Assembly: GCA_963707555.1 (NCBI GenBank)
Contig: CAVPQM010000002.1
Coordinates: 248,001 to 312,000, forward strand
Source: JAFAFN01 sp963707555
GTDB lineage: Bacteria; Actinomycetota; Acidimicrobiia; Acidimicrobiales; Microtrichaceae
Length of the DNA stretch: 64,000 bases
Direction of reading: 5' to 3'
Shown here in pieces: positions 46,126 to 57,424 of this stretch. Under the pieces are notes generated by a model. It had not been told where the DNA came from. It worked only from the letters and a program-made list of their open reading frames with translations, and ran no database searches. Position numbers and translations under genes: made by a program. Each line of letters begins with the position of its first letter. Position 1 is the first letter of the stretch.

Positions 46126-47651
46126 TCAGACCAGGTGGTCGACGAACTTCTCCAGCTGGCGCAGGTTGCGGCACTCGAAGGTGCCGTCGCAGTGCACGCC
46201 GTACTCCCCCACGATCGAATCACCGGTGTCCCAGTACGCCTTCGGCTCGGGGTTGAGCCAGTACACGTGGCGCGCCTTCTTGCGGATCTCCTTGATCACC
46301 CAGCTCTGCGACGAGTGGTAGTTGTTCCTGGCGTCGCCGAGCACGATGACGGTCGTCTTCGAGCCGACGTCCTGGCCGTAGCGATCCCAGAACACCTCGA
46401 AGGCGTGTCCGTAGTCGGAGTGACCGTCGACCCAGACGACGTCGGCCTCGCTGTTGACCCGGTGGATCGCGTCGACGATGTCGTCGGTTCCCTCGAAGAA
46501 CCTGGTCACCTCGTCGAGCCCGTCGATGAAGACGAAGCTCCGGACCTTCGAGAACTGCCCCGAGATGGCGTACACGAGGTGCAGCGTGAACCGGGCGAAG
46601 GCGGCCACCGACCCCGAGATGTCGGCGATGACGAAGATCTCGGGCTTCGCGGGGCGGGGGTACTTGAACTTCGGCTCGGCCGGCACGCCGCCGTAGCTCA
46701 GCGAGTGCCGCACGGTGTTGCGGAAGTCGAGCGCGCCCTTGCGGCCGTGGCGACGCTTGCGTGCCAGGCGGACCGCCAGGCGCCGTGTGAGCGGCTGCAG
46801 CGCCTTGCGCAGCTGCACCATCTCCTCGCGGCTGGCGTGCATGAAGTCGATGTCCTCGGGCAGCGGCTTGCGCAGCGTCTTGGCCATCGCCTCGACGCCA
46901 CGGTCGGCGACCAGGCGTCGGCGGATCTCGGCCTCGATCTCCTTCTTGAAGTCGTCGACGCGGTGCTCGTACTCGTCGCGCTCCAGGCGCTCCTCGAGCG
47001 GGGTCAGCGGCTCGGGCGAGTCCTGGCGCGCCTGCTCCATGAGCTGCTCGAGCACGCCCTCGAGGTCCAGGTTCCGCAGCGTCCGGTACAGGTAGTAGGT
47101 GCCGCCGACGGGACGCCCCGGCTCCATGCCGGCGTAGCGCTTCACCGCCTGGCGGGCCATGGCGCGCATCATCGCCTGGTCGCCGCGCAGCAGCGACTGG
47201 TAGAGCATCTGCGGCGAGCTCTTCGGGCGTCATGCCCTCGCCGGTGCCGCCCTGGCCGGGCGAGTCGCCCGCACCGTCGGGGCGCTCCATGCCCTCCATG
47301 TCGCCCATGTCGGGCAGGTCGGTCGCGTCGGGGTCCAGCGAGTACTGCCGCGCCGCGCAGCGAGAAGTAGACCTCGAACACCGTCTCGAACGAACGCCAG
47401 TGGGCGTGGTTCTTCACCAGCGTCGCCGCGAGCGCGTACTTGAACGCCTCGCGGTCCTCGAGGGGGATGTGCTGCACCGCCTCCATGGCGTCCAGGTTCT
47501 CGGTCAGGCTGACCGGCAGACCGGCCTCGCGCAGCTCGACGATGAAGCCCGACAGCAGGTCGAGCAGCGGCTGTCCGGCCTCGCTCGGCGCCTGCACCGT
47601 CGTCCACGGTGCGCCGTCGGCCGTCGGATCGTCGTGACCGAGCGGGCTCAC
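46126..47651 (-). CDS. VWA-domain protein of the CoxE family (two frameshifts)
   Basis: Reconstructed length is about 508 residues. The N-terminal third (LLDLLSGFIVELREAGLPVSLTENLDAMEAVQHIPLEDREAFKYAL) is in one frame. One base is extra near 47352 (the frame then reads QYSLDPDATDLPDMGDMEG) and another near 47218, after which 360 residues run cleanly: a basic linker and a VWA domain with the MIDAS start FVIADISGSVAAF. CoxE proteins pair with MoxR ATPases in metal-centre insertion or chaperone roles; the adjacent MoxR gene overlaps by four bases. Near-perfect continuity across the shifts says the gene was intact in the cell. Confidence 0.82.
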
Positions 47652-48606
47652 GAGCTCGTCGAGAGCGGCCCGCCCCGGTTGAACGACTGCTCCTCGGCGG
47701 CGAACTCCTTGACCGCCTTGGCGATGTCGGTCTGGTACTTGAGCAGGATGTTGACGGTGTCGGTGGCCGTCTCGGCGTCGATCTGCTCGACGCCGAGCAG
47801 CACGAGCGTGCGGGCCCAGTCGATCGTCTCGGACACCGACGGCGACTTCTTCAGCTCGAGCTGGCGGATCGACCGCACGATGCGGGCGATCTGGTCGGCG
47901 AGGGACTCGGTGATGTCGGGCACCTTGGTGAGCACGATCTCCTTCTCGCGCTCCATGTCCGGGTAGTCGATGTGGAGGAAGAGGCAGCGACGCTTGAGCG
48001 CCTCGGAGAGCTCACGGGTGTTGTTCGACGTGAGGAACACCAGCGGGATCTGGCGTGGCCTCGATCGTGCCCAGCTCGGGGATCGACACCTGGTAGTCGG
48101 AGAGGATCTCGAGCAGCAGCGCCTCGGTCTCGACCTCGACGCGGTCGACCTCGTCGATCAGCAGCACGACCGGGTCCTCGGCGCGGATCGCCTCGAGCAG
48201 CGGCCGGGTCAGCAGGAAGTCGTCGGAGAAGATGTCCTCCTCGATCTCGTCCCAGCGCTGCGCCTCGCTCGTCGGCCTGCTCGGCCTGGATGCGCAGCAG
48301 CTGCTTCTTGTAGTTCCACTCGTAGAGCGCCTTGGACTCGTCGAGGCCCTCGTAGCACTGCAGGCGGATCAGCCGGGCGCCGAGTCATCTCGGCGACGGA
48401 CTTGGCCAGCTGGGTCTTGCCGGTGCCGGCCGGACCCTCGACCAGGATCGGCTTGCCGAGCCGGTCGGCCAGGTAGACGATCGCCGGCGATGCCCTCGTC
48501 GGAGAGGTAGTCGACGCTGCGCAGCTGCTCCCGCAGCGTCGCGCACCGAATCGAATCGGGGATCGGCGTCGAGAGGCGAGTCGGTCGTCGACGAGGTCGT
48601 GCTCAT
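47648..48606 (-). CDS. MoxR-family AAA+ ATPase (about five frameshifts)
   Basis: Reassembled across frames it gives about 318 residues: LREQLRSVDYLSDEGIA, Walker A EGPAGTGKTQLAKSVA, CYEGLDESKALYEWNYKKQLL, Walker B VVLLIDEVDRVE, sensor 1 VFLTSNNTRELSEALKRRCLFLHIDYPD, and a C-terminal helical lid. Each break is one extra base, near 48053, 48270, 48385, 48488 and 48541. MoxR ATPases remodel or activate a partner together with VWA proteins; the CoxE gene follows directly. The start is the ATG at 48606 (MSTTSSTTDSPLD). Confidence 0.85.
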
Positions 48607-48628
48607 TGGGCCGAGGTTACCGATCGAC

Positions 48629-48644
48629 TTGACCGTCCGGTCAA
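48629..48644. promoter_or_regulatory. 16-bp palindrome in the moxR/ABC-F divergent region
   Basis: TTGACCGTCCGGTCAA: a 7-bp perfect inverted repeat around TC. The form resembles many TetR-family operators of Actinobacteria (GACCG-nn-CGGTC). It lies 23 bases before the moxR start and 43 before the ABC-F start, so it could control either. Confidence 0.5.
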
Positions 48645-48687
48645 TTGGCTTCTCGTGCAGCGGGACCGACCGGCGTACCCTCCCCGG

Positions 48688-50329
48688 GTGGCCGCACAGC
48701 TGGTGGCGACAGGACTCGGGGTCTCCCACGGCGGGCGGACGCTGTTCGGCGACGTCGACCTGGTCGTCGCACCGGGCGACGTCATCGGGCTGGTCGGCGC
48801 GAACGGCGCCGGCAAGTCGACGCTGCTGCGGCTGCTCGCAGGCGTCGACCGCCCGGAGCACGGCTCGGTCGCCATCGCGCCGCCCGACGCCACCGTCGGC
48901 TGGCTCCCCCAGGAGACCGATCGGATCCCGGGCGAGACCGTCGAGGAGTACCTGGGTCGACGCACCGGCGTGACCGCGGCCCAGCGACGAGCTCGACGCG
49001 GCGACCGTGGCACTGGCGGACGGTAGCCCCGGAGCCGACGACCGCTACAGCACGGCGTTCGACCGGTGGATGGCGATCGGTGCCGCCGACCTGGTCGACC
49101 GCGGCGCCGCGGTGCTCGACCAGGTCGGTCTCGGCGTCGGGCTCGACCGGACGATGACGATCGCTGTCGGGCGGGCAGGCCGCCCGTGCCGGGCTCGCGT
49201 CGCTGCTGCTGAGCCGGTTCGACGTCCTGCTGCTCGACGAGCCGACCAACGACCTCGACCTGGCGGGACTCGACCAGCTCGAGCGGTTCGTCACCGGAGA
49301 CATCCGCCGGTGTCGTGGTGGTCAGCCACGACCGCGAGTTCCTGTCGCGCACGACCACCTCGATCCTCGAGCTCGACCTGCACCAGCGGTCCGTCGCCCT
49401 CTACGGCGGCGGCTACGACGCCTACCTCGTCGAACGTGAGCGCGACCGGACCCACGCCCGCGAGCGCTACGAGGAGTACTCGGGTCGGGTCAGCGACCTG
49501 ACCGAGCGGGCCCGTACCCAACGCGCCTGGGCCGACAAGGGCGCCCGGACCGCTCGACGCGACCGCTCCGACCGCGACAAGTTCATCCGCCACCACGACA
49601 TCGCCACCTCTGAGCAGCAGGCGGGCAAGGCTCGCCGGACCGACCGGATGCTCGAACGCCTCGAGGTGGTCGAGGAGCCCCGCAAGGAGTGGGAGCTGCA
49701 GATGTCGATCGCCGGCGCGCCACCGTCGGGCAGGGTCGTCGCCGTGCTCAACGAGGCCGCCGTGCGGCGCGGCGCCTTCACGCTCGGTCCGGTGACCTTG
49801 CAGATCGACCGCGGCGACCGGGTCGCGATCACCGGCCCGAACGGCTCGGGCAAGACGACGTTGTTGACGCTGCTGCTCGGCCGCGTCGCCCCCGACGGCG
49901 GCTCCGCGACGCTCGGGCCGGGGTCGAGGTCGGCGAGATCGACCAGGTGCGCGCCGCGTTCCTGGGCGACGACCTCGCTGCTCGAGTCCTTCGCCGACGC
50001 GATGCCCGGACTGGCCGTCGTCCGAGGTCCGCACGCTGCTGGCCAAGTTCGGCCTCGGAGCCGACCACGTCGGCCGCCCAGCGGCGTCGCTCTCGCCCGG
50101 CGAACGCACCCGGGCAGGCCTGGCGCTGCTGCAGGCACGCGGGGTGAACCTGCTCGTGCTCGACGAGCCGACGAACCACCTCGACCTGGCGGCGATCGAG
50201 CAGCTCGAGTCGGCACTCGACGCGTTCGACGGCACCGTGCTGCTGGTCACCCACGACCGCCGGCTGCTCGAGAACGTCACCACCACACGGCGCCTCGAAC
50301 TCGACGCCGGAGCGATCACCGAACACTGA
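48688..50329 (+). CDS. ABC-F family ATPase (several frameshifts)
   Basis: Reassembled length is about 547 residues, normal for ABC-F ribosome-associated ATPases. First domain: VTGLG-like LVATGLGVSHGGRTLFGDVDLV, Walker A GANGAGKST, signature LSGGQAARAGLA, Walker B VLLLDEPTNDLDL. A charged linker (about 250-300) carries ERYEEYSGRVSDLTERARTQR. Second domain: Walker A GPNGSGKTT, signature LSPGERTRAGLA, VLDEPTNHLDL. Extra bases occur near 48984, 49160, 49304, 49975 and 50018, and one G is missing near 49920. The GTG start follows a TACCCT -10 by six bases, so a leaderless mRNA is possible. Role: translation factor or ribosome protection; no resistance is implied. Confidence 0.85.
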
Positions 50330-50397
50330 GGTGTGTCGAACCCGGCCGATGTGGGCACCGCTACCGTGATCCGGATCGACGTCGACGGAGGTACATC

Positions 50398-50782
50398 GTG
50401 ATCAAGGGTTTCAAGGAGTTCGTGCTGCGGGGCAACGCCATCGAGCTGGCGGTCGGCATCGTCATCGGTGCCGCATTCGGAGCGGTCGTCGACGCCGTGG
50501 TCAAGGGGATCGTCAACCCGCTCGTCGGGCTCATCCTGCCCGGCGATGTGAAGGACCTCGCCGGCAAGTCCTTCGAGGTCAGCGGCGCGGGAGTTCTTGT
50601 GGGGCAACGTGGTGTCGCAGCTCATCACCTTCGTGCTCACCGCCGCGGCCGTCTACTTCATCCTCATCGTGCCGATGAACCACCTGGCGGAGCGCCGTGC
50701 CCGTGGCCAGGAGGCCGAGGTCGAGCCCACCAACGAGGAGCGCATGGTGGCGCTGCTCGAGCAGATCGCCGCCAAGGAGTAG
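50398..50782 (+). CDS. mscL: Large-conductance mechanosensitive channel MscL (one frameshift)
   Basis: GTG at 50398 with GGAGG upstream. The first half reads IKGFKEFVLRGNAIELAVGIVIGAAFGAVVDAVVKGIVNPLVG, the N-terminal amphipathic helix and first pore helix of MscL. After one extra base near 50589 the second half continues FLWGNVVSQLITFVLTAAAVYFILIVPMNHL and a charged C-terminal helix ending AAKE. Restored length is about 127 residues. It opens under hypo-osmotic shock to release solutes. Confidence 0.9.
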
Positions 50783-50809
50783 CTCGACCGCCGTCGTCGA
50801 GCGTCGCCG

Positions 50810-52435
50810 TCAGTCGACGGCCGGGACCACGCCGAGAGCGGGCTCGGGGTCGACCACGCACACCCGCACGGGCGCGCCGAGTCGATCCGCGAGGAACCTG
50901 CTGCGGTCGTTGGCCGAGTACGCCTCGAGGGCCAGGTCATCGTCGCTGCCGGGTGCAGCAGCGATCAGGATCTCGAGCACGTCGCCGGCCTCTCGAACCG
51001 CAACTGATCGACCGCGCCGTCGTGGTTGCGGTCGAGGCCGATCGCCACCCGCAGGATCGCGGCCAGCGAGCGCACCTGGCCCTGGCCGCCTCGGGCAGCG
51101 CGGCGAACTCGGGGTGCTTCTCCTCCGACGGTGGGCTCTTGCGGTGGTAGCGGGCGATCAGGGCGATGACCTCGATCTCGTTGTCGGTGAAGCCCATCAG
51201 GTGCTCGGAGTTCCGGATCACGTAGTAGCTGTGCTTGTGGTGCTTCGAGTGCGACATGAACAGCCCGACGTTGCACAGCAGCGCCGCCGCCTCGAGCAGC
51301 TCGCGGTCCTCGTCGTCGAGGTCGAGGCGACCGGCCAGCTCGTCGAACAGCGCAGCGCCAGACGGGCGACCTGGGCGAGTGCTCCGGTTCGTCGTCGCAG
51401 AGCTCGATGAGGTGGAACACCGAGCGACGACGCAGGTCCGACAGGTGGTGCAACGTGCCGCCCTGCAACCGGTGCAGGGCATCGAGCAGCACGCCTTCGC
51501 GCAGCGCGTACTCCGAGATCGTCAGCTCGCGGATCACCGAGTGCGTCGCAGACCTGCTCGAGCACGATGCCGCCGCCGAGGAGGATGTCGGCGCGGGAGT
51601 CCTCGATGCCGGGGAGCTGCGTCGCTCGTCGGTGGTGCGGGCGACTCGGCGAGCGACTCGATGACCGCGCCCACCTCGTCGCGGGTGATCGTCGCCGCGT
51701 TCATTGACTGTGGCGCCGCGCTGCCCCGGCGGGCGAAGGCCATCGCCGCGAGCGCCTCGGCGGTCCCCGACGAGGCCACGGCGATGTCGTGGTGCAGGTC
51801 GGCGACCTCGTGCATCATCGGCGCGAGCGCGGCCGCCACGTAGCTGCGGCAACGCTCGACCGCGTCGCCCTCGACGACTCCGTCGGGGGAAGAAGCGGCG
51901 GGTCATGCGCAGCGACCCGAGCTTGATGGAGCGGGACGTAGGTCGCGGCTCCGCTCCATCCGAGCAGCACCTCGGTCGAACCGCCGCCGACGTCGATGAG
52001 CAGCAGGCGTCGGTCGAAGACCGGCAGCGCCTGCAGCACGCCCAGCTGGATGAGGCGGGCCTCCTCGTGGCCGGAGATGACCTCGTACGTCGACACCGGC
52101 CTCGTCGCGGGCACGGGTCAGGAACTCCTCGGCGTTTCGGCCTCGCGCACCGCGCGAGGTGGCGACCGCGTACAACCGGCACGTCGAAGAGTCGGCGACG
52201 GGACGGCACCGGGTCAGCGCCGCGACGCCGCGGTCGATGCCGCCGGTTCGAGCTCCTTCATCTCGCCGCTCGCCCGAGCCCAGTCGGACCATCTCCTTCT
52301 GGCGCGTGATCGACCTCGAAGCGTGCCGTCGCCGACGACGCGGGCGATCACCATGTGGACCGAGTTCGTGCCGATGCGATCGCCGCCAGCGCGCGGGACG
52401 GGGGCACCCGAGCGTTGGGTCACGGCCGATGTCAT
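50810..52435 (-). CDS. Exopolyphosphatase / Ppx-GppA phosphatase (many frameshifts)
   Basis: Joined across frames the protein shows the sugar-kinase-fold start IGTNSVHMVIARVVGDGT, the second phosphate loop LLLIDVGGGSTEVLLGWSG, ISGHEEARLIQLGVLQA, SIKLGSLRMTRRFFP, VASSGTAEALAAMAFARRG, and a C-terminal HD-like domain (LFDELAGRLDLDDEDRELLEAAALLCNVGLFMSHSKHHKHSYYVIRNSEHLMGFTDNEI). It degrades polyphosphate or pppGpp. At least eight single-base shifts were seen, e.g. near 51365, 51890, 51935, 52105 and 52325. The start ATG at 52435 follows TACACT by seven bases and overlaps the sigma factor stop. Confidence 0.82.
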
Positions 52436-53427
52436 CGGTCCGAGTGTACGTGCCTGCCCCTGGGGCGCAGATCGGAGTCGGTACCAGCGGCTCGTACCGG
52501 GTTCGAACCAGCGGAGCTTGTCCGGGTTCCGCACCCAGTGCACCGTCGAGATCCGACCGGCATCGACCCCGGCGGTGCCGACGAGCACGACGGTGCCCTG
52601 CTCACGTACGACGATTCCGAGCTCGCCGTTCACGTCCTCGAAGGTGACCTCGACCCGACGCGAACACGCCGAGGACCGATCGACGCCAGGAACCGAGCGG
52701 AGCCGCGCCCTCCCCCGGATCGGGTGCCGAGCCGCCTTGAGGGTCGCGCCGCCGTCGGTCACCAGGACCGACTCCGGTGCCGAGCCCTCGAGCAGCCGGT
52801 CGAGGTCGCCGCTGCGAGCGGCGCCGATGAACCGGTCGAGCACCTCACGGTGCTCGTCGCGATCGGTCACCACACGGGGTCGATCGGCGGCGATGCGCTG
52901 CCGGGCCCGACTGACGAGCTTCGACACGCCGCCGGCGACCGGTCGAGGACGACCGCGAGCTCGTCGTAGCCGTAGCCGAAGGTGTCGTGCAGCAGGAACG
53001 CGGCACGCTGGTCCGGGCCGAGGGACTCGAGCACGACCAGCATGGCGAACGACAATGAGTCGCCGAGCTCGGCCGCCGCTTCCGGATCGGACGACGCCAC
53101 CGCCTGGATCGGCTCGGGCAGCCAGGGACCGACGTCAGCGCTCACGCCGCACCCGAGCCGATCGCAGGTGGTCGATCGCCAGGCGGGTCGCCACCGTGGT
53201 CGTGAAGGCCACGAGATTCCGGATCGGTTCGTGCGCGCCGGCGCTGGTCGGCACGCCCGCCGTCCACGGCGCGCCGCACCGCTCGAGTGTGTCCTGTGCG
53301 ATGTCCTCGGCCTCGGACCGACTGCCGAGCATCCGGTAGGCGACCGCCACCGCACGCTCGCGCAGCACGGCAGCTCCCGGTCGCCCAGACCAGACGGACC
53401 CGCGTGGAACGGCGCGGCGCCGTTCAC
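52432..53427 (-). CDS. ECF41-type sigma factor (SigJ-like, frameshifted)
   Basis: About 330 residues after joining frames. Region 2 reads LRERAVAVAYRMLGSRSEAEDIAQDTLER and NLVAFTTTVATRLAIDHLRSARVRRERYVG; region 4 reads SLGPDQRAAFLLHDTFGYGYDELAVVLDRSPAACRKLVSRARQRI; then a SnoaL-like C-terminal domain (DEHREVLDRFIGAARSGDLDRLL, TAGVDAGRISTVHWVRNPDKL). The NPDKL end and the SnoaL extension mark ECF41, whose C-terminal domain regulates the sigma factor in place of a separate anti-sigma. A GTG start at 53427 overlaps the stop of the carboxymuconolactone decarboxylase gene by four bases. That pairing is itself typical of ECF41. Confidence 0.82.
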
Positions 53428-53905
53428 CTCGACCGGCACCGGCCGGGTCGACCCCACCAGGAGCGGAGCCGGTGGCAGCCGGCTCGACATCGCGATGCGG
53501 TTCCAGATGTTGATCGCCCCGACGGCCAGCACCAGGTTCGCGACGGTACCGGGCGCGCGAAGTGCTGCTCGACCTCGGCCCACGTCTCGTCGGCGACGCC
53601 ATGCTCACCCGAGCCGTGTGAGCTCGTCGGTCAATGCCAGCGTTGCCCGCTCCGCCGGGGTGAAGAAGGTCGACTCCCGCCACGACGAGATCGCCGTGAT
53701 GCGGCGGACGTGCTCACCCGCGGCGAGCGCGTCGGTGGTGTGCATGTCGACACAGAAGCGCGCGACCGTTGATCATCGACGCCCTCAGCTTGACCAGCTC
53801 GAACAAGGTGGGGTCCAGGTTCGATGCGACGATCTTGTTCAACGCCAGCACCGCCCTGAAGCCCTCGGGTGCCTCGATCGAGATGTCCATCCGCTGTTCG
53901 GTCAT
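53424..53905 (-). CDS. AhpD-like carboxymuconolactone decarboxylase family protein (frameshifted)
   Basis: About 160 residues: MTEQRMDISIEAPEGFRAVLALNKIVASNLDPTLFELVKLRASMING, then in another frame FCVDMHTTDALAAGEHVRRITAISSWRES and TPAERATLALTDELTRL, and VANLVLAVGAINIWNRIAMSSRL. The family CxxC after ING reads ING-R-A-F-C here: the first Cys appears as Arg even after correcting the frame, in a stretch with two indels, so this may be a reading error. It is the usual target or partner of ECF41 sigma factors (COE genes) and probably a thiol peroxidase-like protein. Confidence 0.78.
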
Positions 53906-54041
53906 GATCGTCGTTCCCGTCACGGTCGTCCTGCCTGTTCGTCCCTGGCACCCCGGCGGATACCCGGAGCGACGTTCGCTCCCACCATCGGACGAGACTG
54001 CGCCACGGTCTGTGACCGACGTGCGCGAGCATGATCACCCG

Positions 54042-55179
54042 ATGCCCGACCCCGAGACCGCCTTCGACCTCGATGCCGACCCCCCGGGCTGGAACGAGCA
54101 CTGGGCGACGCTCTGGGACGCACACCGCGCCGAGGGCCTGGTCCTGTCGGGTGACGCGCATCGACAAGGGCGGGATCACCGTCGCCGAGCATCCCGGCGA
54201 CGAGTGCCTGGTCGTCGCGGCGAAGGCCGGTGCGACGGTGGTCGTCGGTGACGTCTGCGGGCTCGACCGGCTGCCGGTCGCATCGAGTCGATCCTGCCGC
54301 GACTCACCGTGTTCGAGCGACGCTCACCGGGTGTGCTCAGCGATCAGATGCAGCTCCAGTCGCGTGCGGTCGCCGCGACATGGACCTGGTCTACGTGCTG
54401 CAACCGCTCGACCCGGGCCTCGACGCGCTCCGGCTCGGCACGTGAGCTGGTGCTCGCGTGGGAGAGCGGCGCCCAGCCCGTCGTGGTGCTCACCAAGTCC
54501 GACCGGGTCGACGCGGACGAGATCGAACGGCAACGAGCCGACGCCCAGCGGTTCGCTCCGGGCGTGCGCATCGTGTGCACCTCGACCATGGCCGACCACG
54601 GCCTCGAGGAGCTGGACGACCTGCGCGGCCCCGGCCACGTCATCGCGCTGCTCGGCGCATCCGGCGCGGCAAGTCGACGCTGGTCAACGCACTCGCAGGC
54701 CACGAGGTCCAGCTGCGTCGCCGAGGTGCGCGACTCCGACGGGCCAGCGGACGGCGCACGACCACCGCGCGGCCAGATCGTGGCGCTGGCCGACGGTTCC
54801 CTGCTGATCGACGCACCCGGCATCCGTGGTGTCGGGCTGTGGAACGCGGATGCCGGACTCGAGCGAGGCCTTCGACGATCTGGTCGCGTTTCGTCCAGCA
54901 GTGCCGCTTCGACGACTCCACCCGCGCCGCCGAACCCGGGTGCGGTCTTGTCGCTGCGATCGAAACTCGGCCGGATCGGCGCCGACCGTGCGAGATCTGG
55001 CGCACCCTGGCGGCCGATCGACGACCTCGAGGACGGACTCCAGGTCCGCGGCCGTGAGCAGCGACGTCAGACCAACCGAGTGCGCCAAGCGCAAGGCGGC
55101 ACGCCGCGACCTGCCGCGTCGACGACAACACCGGCATCGACGACGATCCCGAGGACGACGACGACCTGGGTGGACGTAG
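54042..55179 (+). CDS. rsgA: Ribosome small-subunit GTPase RsgA (many frameshifts)
   Basis: Joined length is about 370 residues. An OB-fold part (RIDKGGITVAEHPGDECLVVAAKAGATVVVGDVCGL) precedes a circularly permuted GTPase: MDLVYVLQPLDPGLDALRL, G4 VVLTKSDRVDADE, TSTMADHGLEELDDL, G1 LLGASGAGKST (one G missing in the read at about 54667), G3 LIDAPGIRGVGLW. A zinc-binding C-terminal region (CRFDD, then EPGCG) and a basic tail follow. It matures the 30S subunit. Shifts occur in at least eight places; the exact end (TAG at 55177) is a best guess. A GTG at 54019 is an alternative start. Confidence 0.8.
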
Positions 55180-55196
55180 GCGGAAGCACGACGTGC

Positions 55197-55851
55197 TCAC
55201 CGAGCGCAGCGCGGCGTCGACCTGCGCGGCCCGCGACGAGCACCTCGTCGCCGTGCAGGCGCCCCGGCTGCTGCCGAGTCGGTCGATGGTCCCGACGCTG
55301 ATCGGCGAGCGCCTCGCCGTCATCGCCGCGGACCGGCGCCGACCCAACGCCACGCCCGGCTCACGCTCCGACGGTCTGCGACCAGCCCTGACGGGCACGT
55401 CGCCGAGCGACCCGATCCCGCCGAGCCGACCTCGAGGGGCAGCACCGCACCGACCGGCGCCGATGCGTGCGCAGACCGTGCCGATGACTCGAGTGCGGCG
55501 ACGCGCACACGGGAGTCGCCCCCGCGTACGTGAGAGCTCCACCGACTCCCCGTGTCCGGCCGCGCAGCGCCGCCAGTGCCGGCGCAGCGGCGGACGCCAG
55601 CGGGAACTGCTCGGTCGCCCCGACGCCCCAGGGCGACCAGGTGCAGGCCCAGCGCCCAACGACCGTCGTCGATCCGCCGCAGCAGGCCGTGCTGCTCCAG
55701 GCGCGACAGCGAGGCGGTGCGCGGTCGCCCGACTGAGCCCGGAACGGGTCGTCAGCTCCGCCAGGCTGAGCGGGCCGGCAGCCACCAGGTCCACCGAGCG
55801 CGACCGACTTGTCGAGCACCCCACGCACCACTTACGATCGATTCCATACAT
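55197..55851 (-). CDS. IclR-family regulator, NdgR/LtbR-like (heavily frameshifted)
   Basis: Starting from ATG at 55851 (MYGIDRK), joined frames give GVLDKSVALVDLVAAGPLSLAELTTRSGLSRATAHRLAVAL (winged helix), then a ligand domain with PLASAAAPALAALR, VAALESS, PVGAVLPLEVGSAG, and a C-terminal DGEALAVVSVSGPIDRLG-like end. Its place, divergent from leuCD with 77 bases between the starts, is that of NdgR/LtbR, which controls leucine synthesis in Streptomyces and Corynebacterium. The gap should hold its operator, but no clean inverted repeat was seen. So many indels are present that the protein end is approximate. Confidence 0.72.
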
Positions 55852-55928
55852 CGGGAGCCGTCTATCCACATTACTGAGACTCGTCCACTGCCGATCGACC
55901 GTCCGGCAGCAGCGAGCAGGGACACCCC

Positions 55929-57348
55929 ATGAGCCAGAGCACCGTTCCCCCACCGACAGCGCCCCGACCGACCCAGGACCCTCGCCGAGAAGGTCTGGAG
56001 ACCGCCACGTCGTCCGCTCCGAGGCGGGTCAGCCGGACCTGCTCTACATCGACCTGCGCCTGGTCCACGAGGTGACCTCGCCCAGGCGTTCGAGGGTCTG
56101 CGCATGGCCGGTGACCGTGCGTCGCCCCGACCTCACCGTCGCGACCGAGGTCGACAACGTCCCCACGCCGACATCGACCAGCCGATCGCGGATCCGATCT
56201 CGCGCAAGCAGGTCGACACGCTACGGGTCGACGCCGAGAGTTCGGCGTGGTCGAGTACCCGATGGATGCTCACCCCGAGCAGGGCATCGTGCGCATCATC
56301 GGCCCGGAGCAGGGCTGACACGCTGCCGGGCATGACGATCGTCTGCGGCAACTCCCACACGTCGACCACGGCGCGCGTCGGTACGCTGGCGTTCGGCATC
56401 GGCACCTCCGAGGTCGAGCACGTGCTCGCCACCCAGACCCTCCCCAGGCCGACCCAGACCCTGGCGGTCAACGTCGACGGCGAGCTGCGCCCGGCGTCAC
56501 CGCCAAGGACGTGATCCTGGCCATCCTCGGCGTGCTCGGCACCTCGGCGGCATCGGCCACATCGCCGAGTACCGCGGCTGCGCCATCCGCTCGCTGTCGA
56601 TGGAAGGCCGGATGACGCTGCGACATGTCGATCGAGGCGGGCGCCAAGGCCGGGCTCGATCGCCCCGGACGAGGTCGACCTTCGAGTGCCTCCAGGACCG
56701 CCCGCACGCTGCCCTCGGCGAGCTTGGGACGCGCGTCGAGGAGTGGCGCACGCTGCACACCGACGACGGCGCCACCTTCGACAGGAGATCTTCCTCGACG
56801 CCGCCGACATCGAGCCCTACGTCTCGTGGGCACCAACCCCGGCCAGGTCATCCGCTGTCGGGCGTCGTGCCCGACCCCATCAGACTTCACCGACGAGGTC
56901 GAGCGTGACACGGCGAACCGAGCGCTCGAGTACATGGACCTGAGCGCCGGCACGCCGTTCAAGGAGGTGAAGGTCGACACGATCTTCATCGGGTACCTGC
57001 GCAACGGACGCATCGAGGACCTGCCGCGCCGCGGCCGCCATGGCCGAAGGACGTCGCGTCGCCGAGGGCGTCCGCGCCCTGGTCGTTGCCCGGCTCCCAT
57101 GCGGTGAAGTCACGGGCCGGGCCAGGGCCTCGACCGCATCTTCGTCGACGCCGACTTCGACTCGCGCGCGAGCCCGGGTGCTCGATGTGCCTGGCGATGA
57201 ACCCGACAGCTCCATCCCCGGCGAGCGTACGGCGTCGACGTCGAACCGCACTCGAGGGGCGTCAGGGACGAGGCGGGCGGAACCTGTCTCCGCCATCGCC
57301 GCGGCGTCCGCCATCGCGGGTCGCTTCGCGATGGCCCGACGAACCTGA
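55929..57348 (+). CDS. leuC: 3-isopropylmalate dehydratase large subunit (heavily frameshifted)
   Basis: Span corresponds to about 473 residues, the normal LeuC length. Recognisable runs in changing frames: DLLYIDLRLVHEVTSP, GMTIVCGNSHTST, LAFGIGTSEVEHVLATQTL, DVILAILGVLGTSAAIGHIAEYRGCAIRSLSMEGRMTL, SIEAGAKAGL, DFTDEVERDTANRALEYMDLSAGTPFKEVKVDTIFIG, NGRIEDL, AEGRRVAEGVRALVVPGSHAV and CSMCLAMNPD with two of the Fe-S cysteines. The expected SCTNGR cysteine reads as YLRNGR and CGDSHT as CGNSHT, so base substitutions occur as well as indels. With LeuD it isomerises isopropylmalate in leucine synthesis. Confidence 0.85.
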
Positions 57349-57424
57349 GCCGACACCCGGCCCGACCGACGCACAGCGCCCGAACGCCCGCACGCGGAAC
57401 GCCCGAACGCCGAACTGGACCGCC

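Noticed and set aside
48688..50329. Antibiotic-resistance ABC-F protein
   Set aside because: Sequence shows only the ABC-F family; housekeeping members look the same and no resistance context exists.
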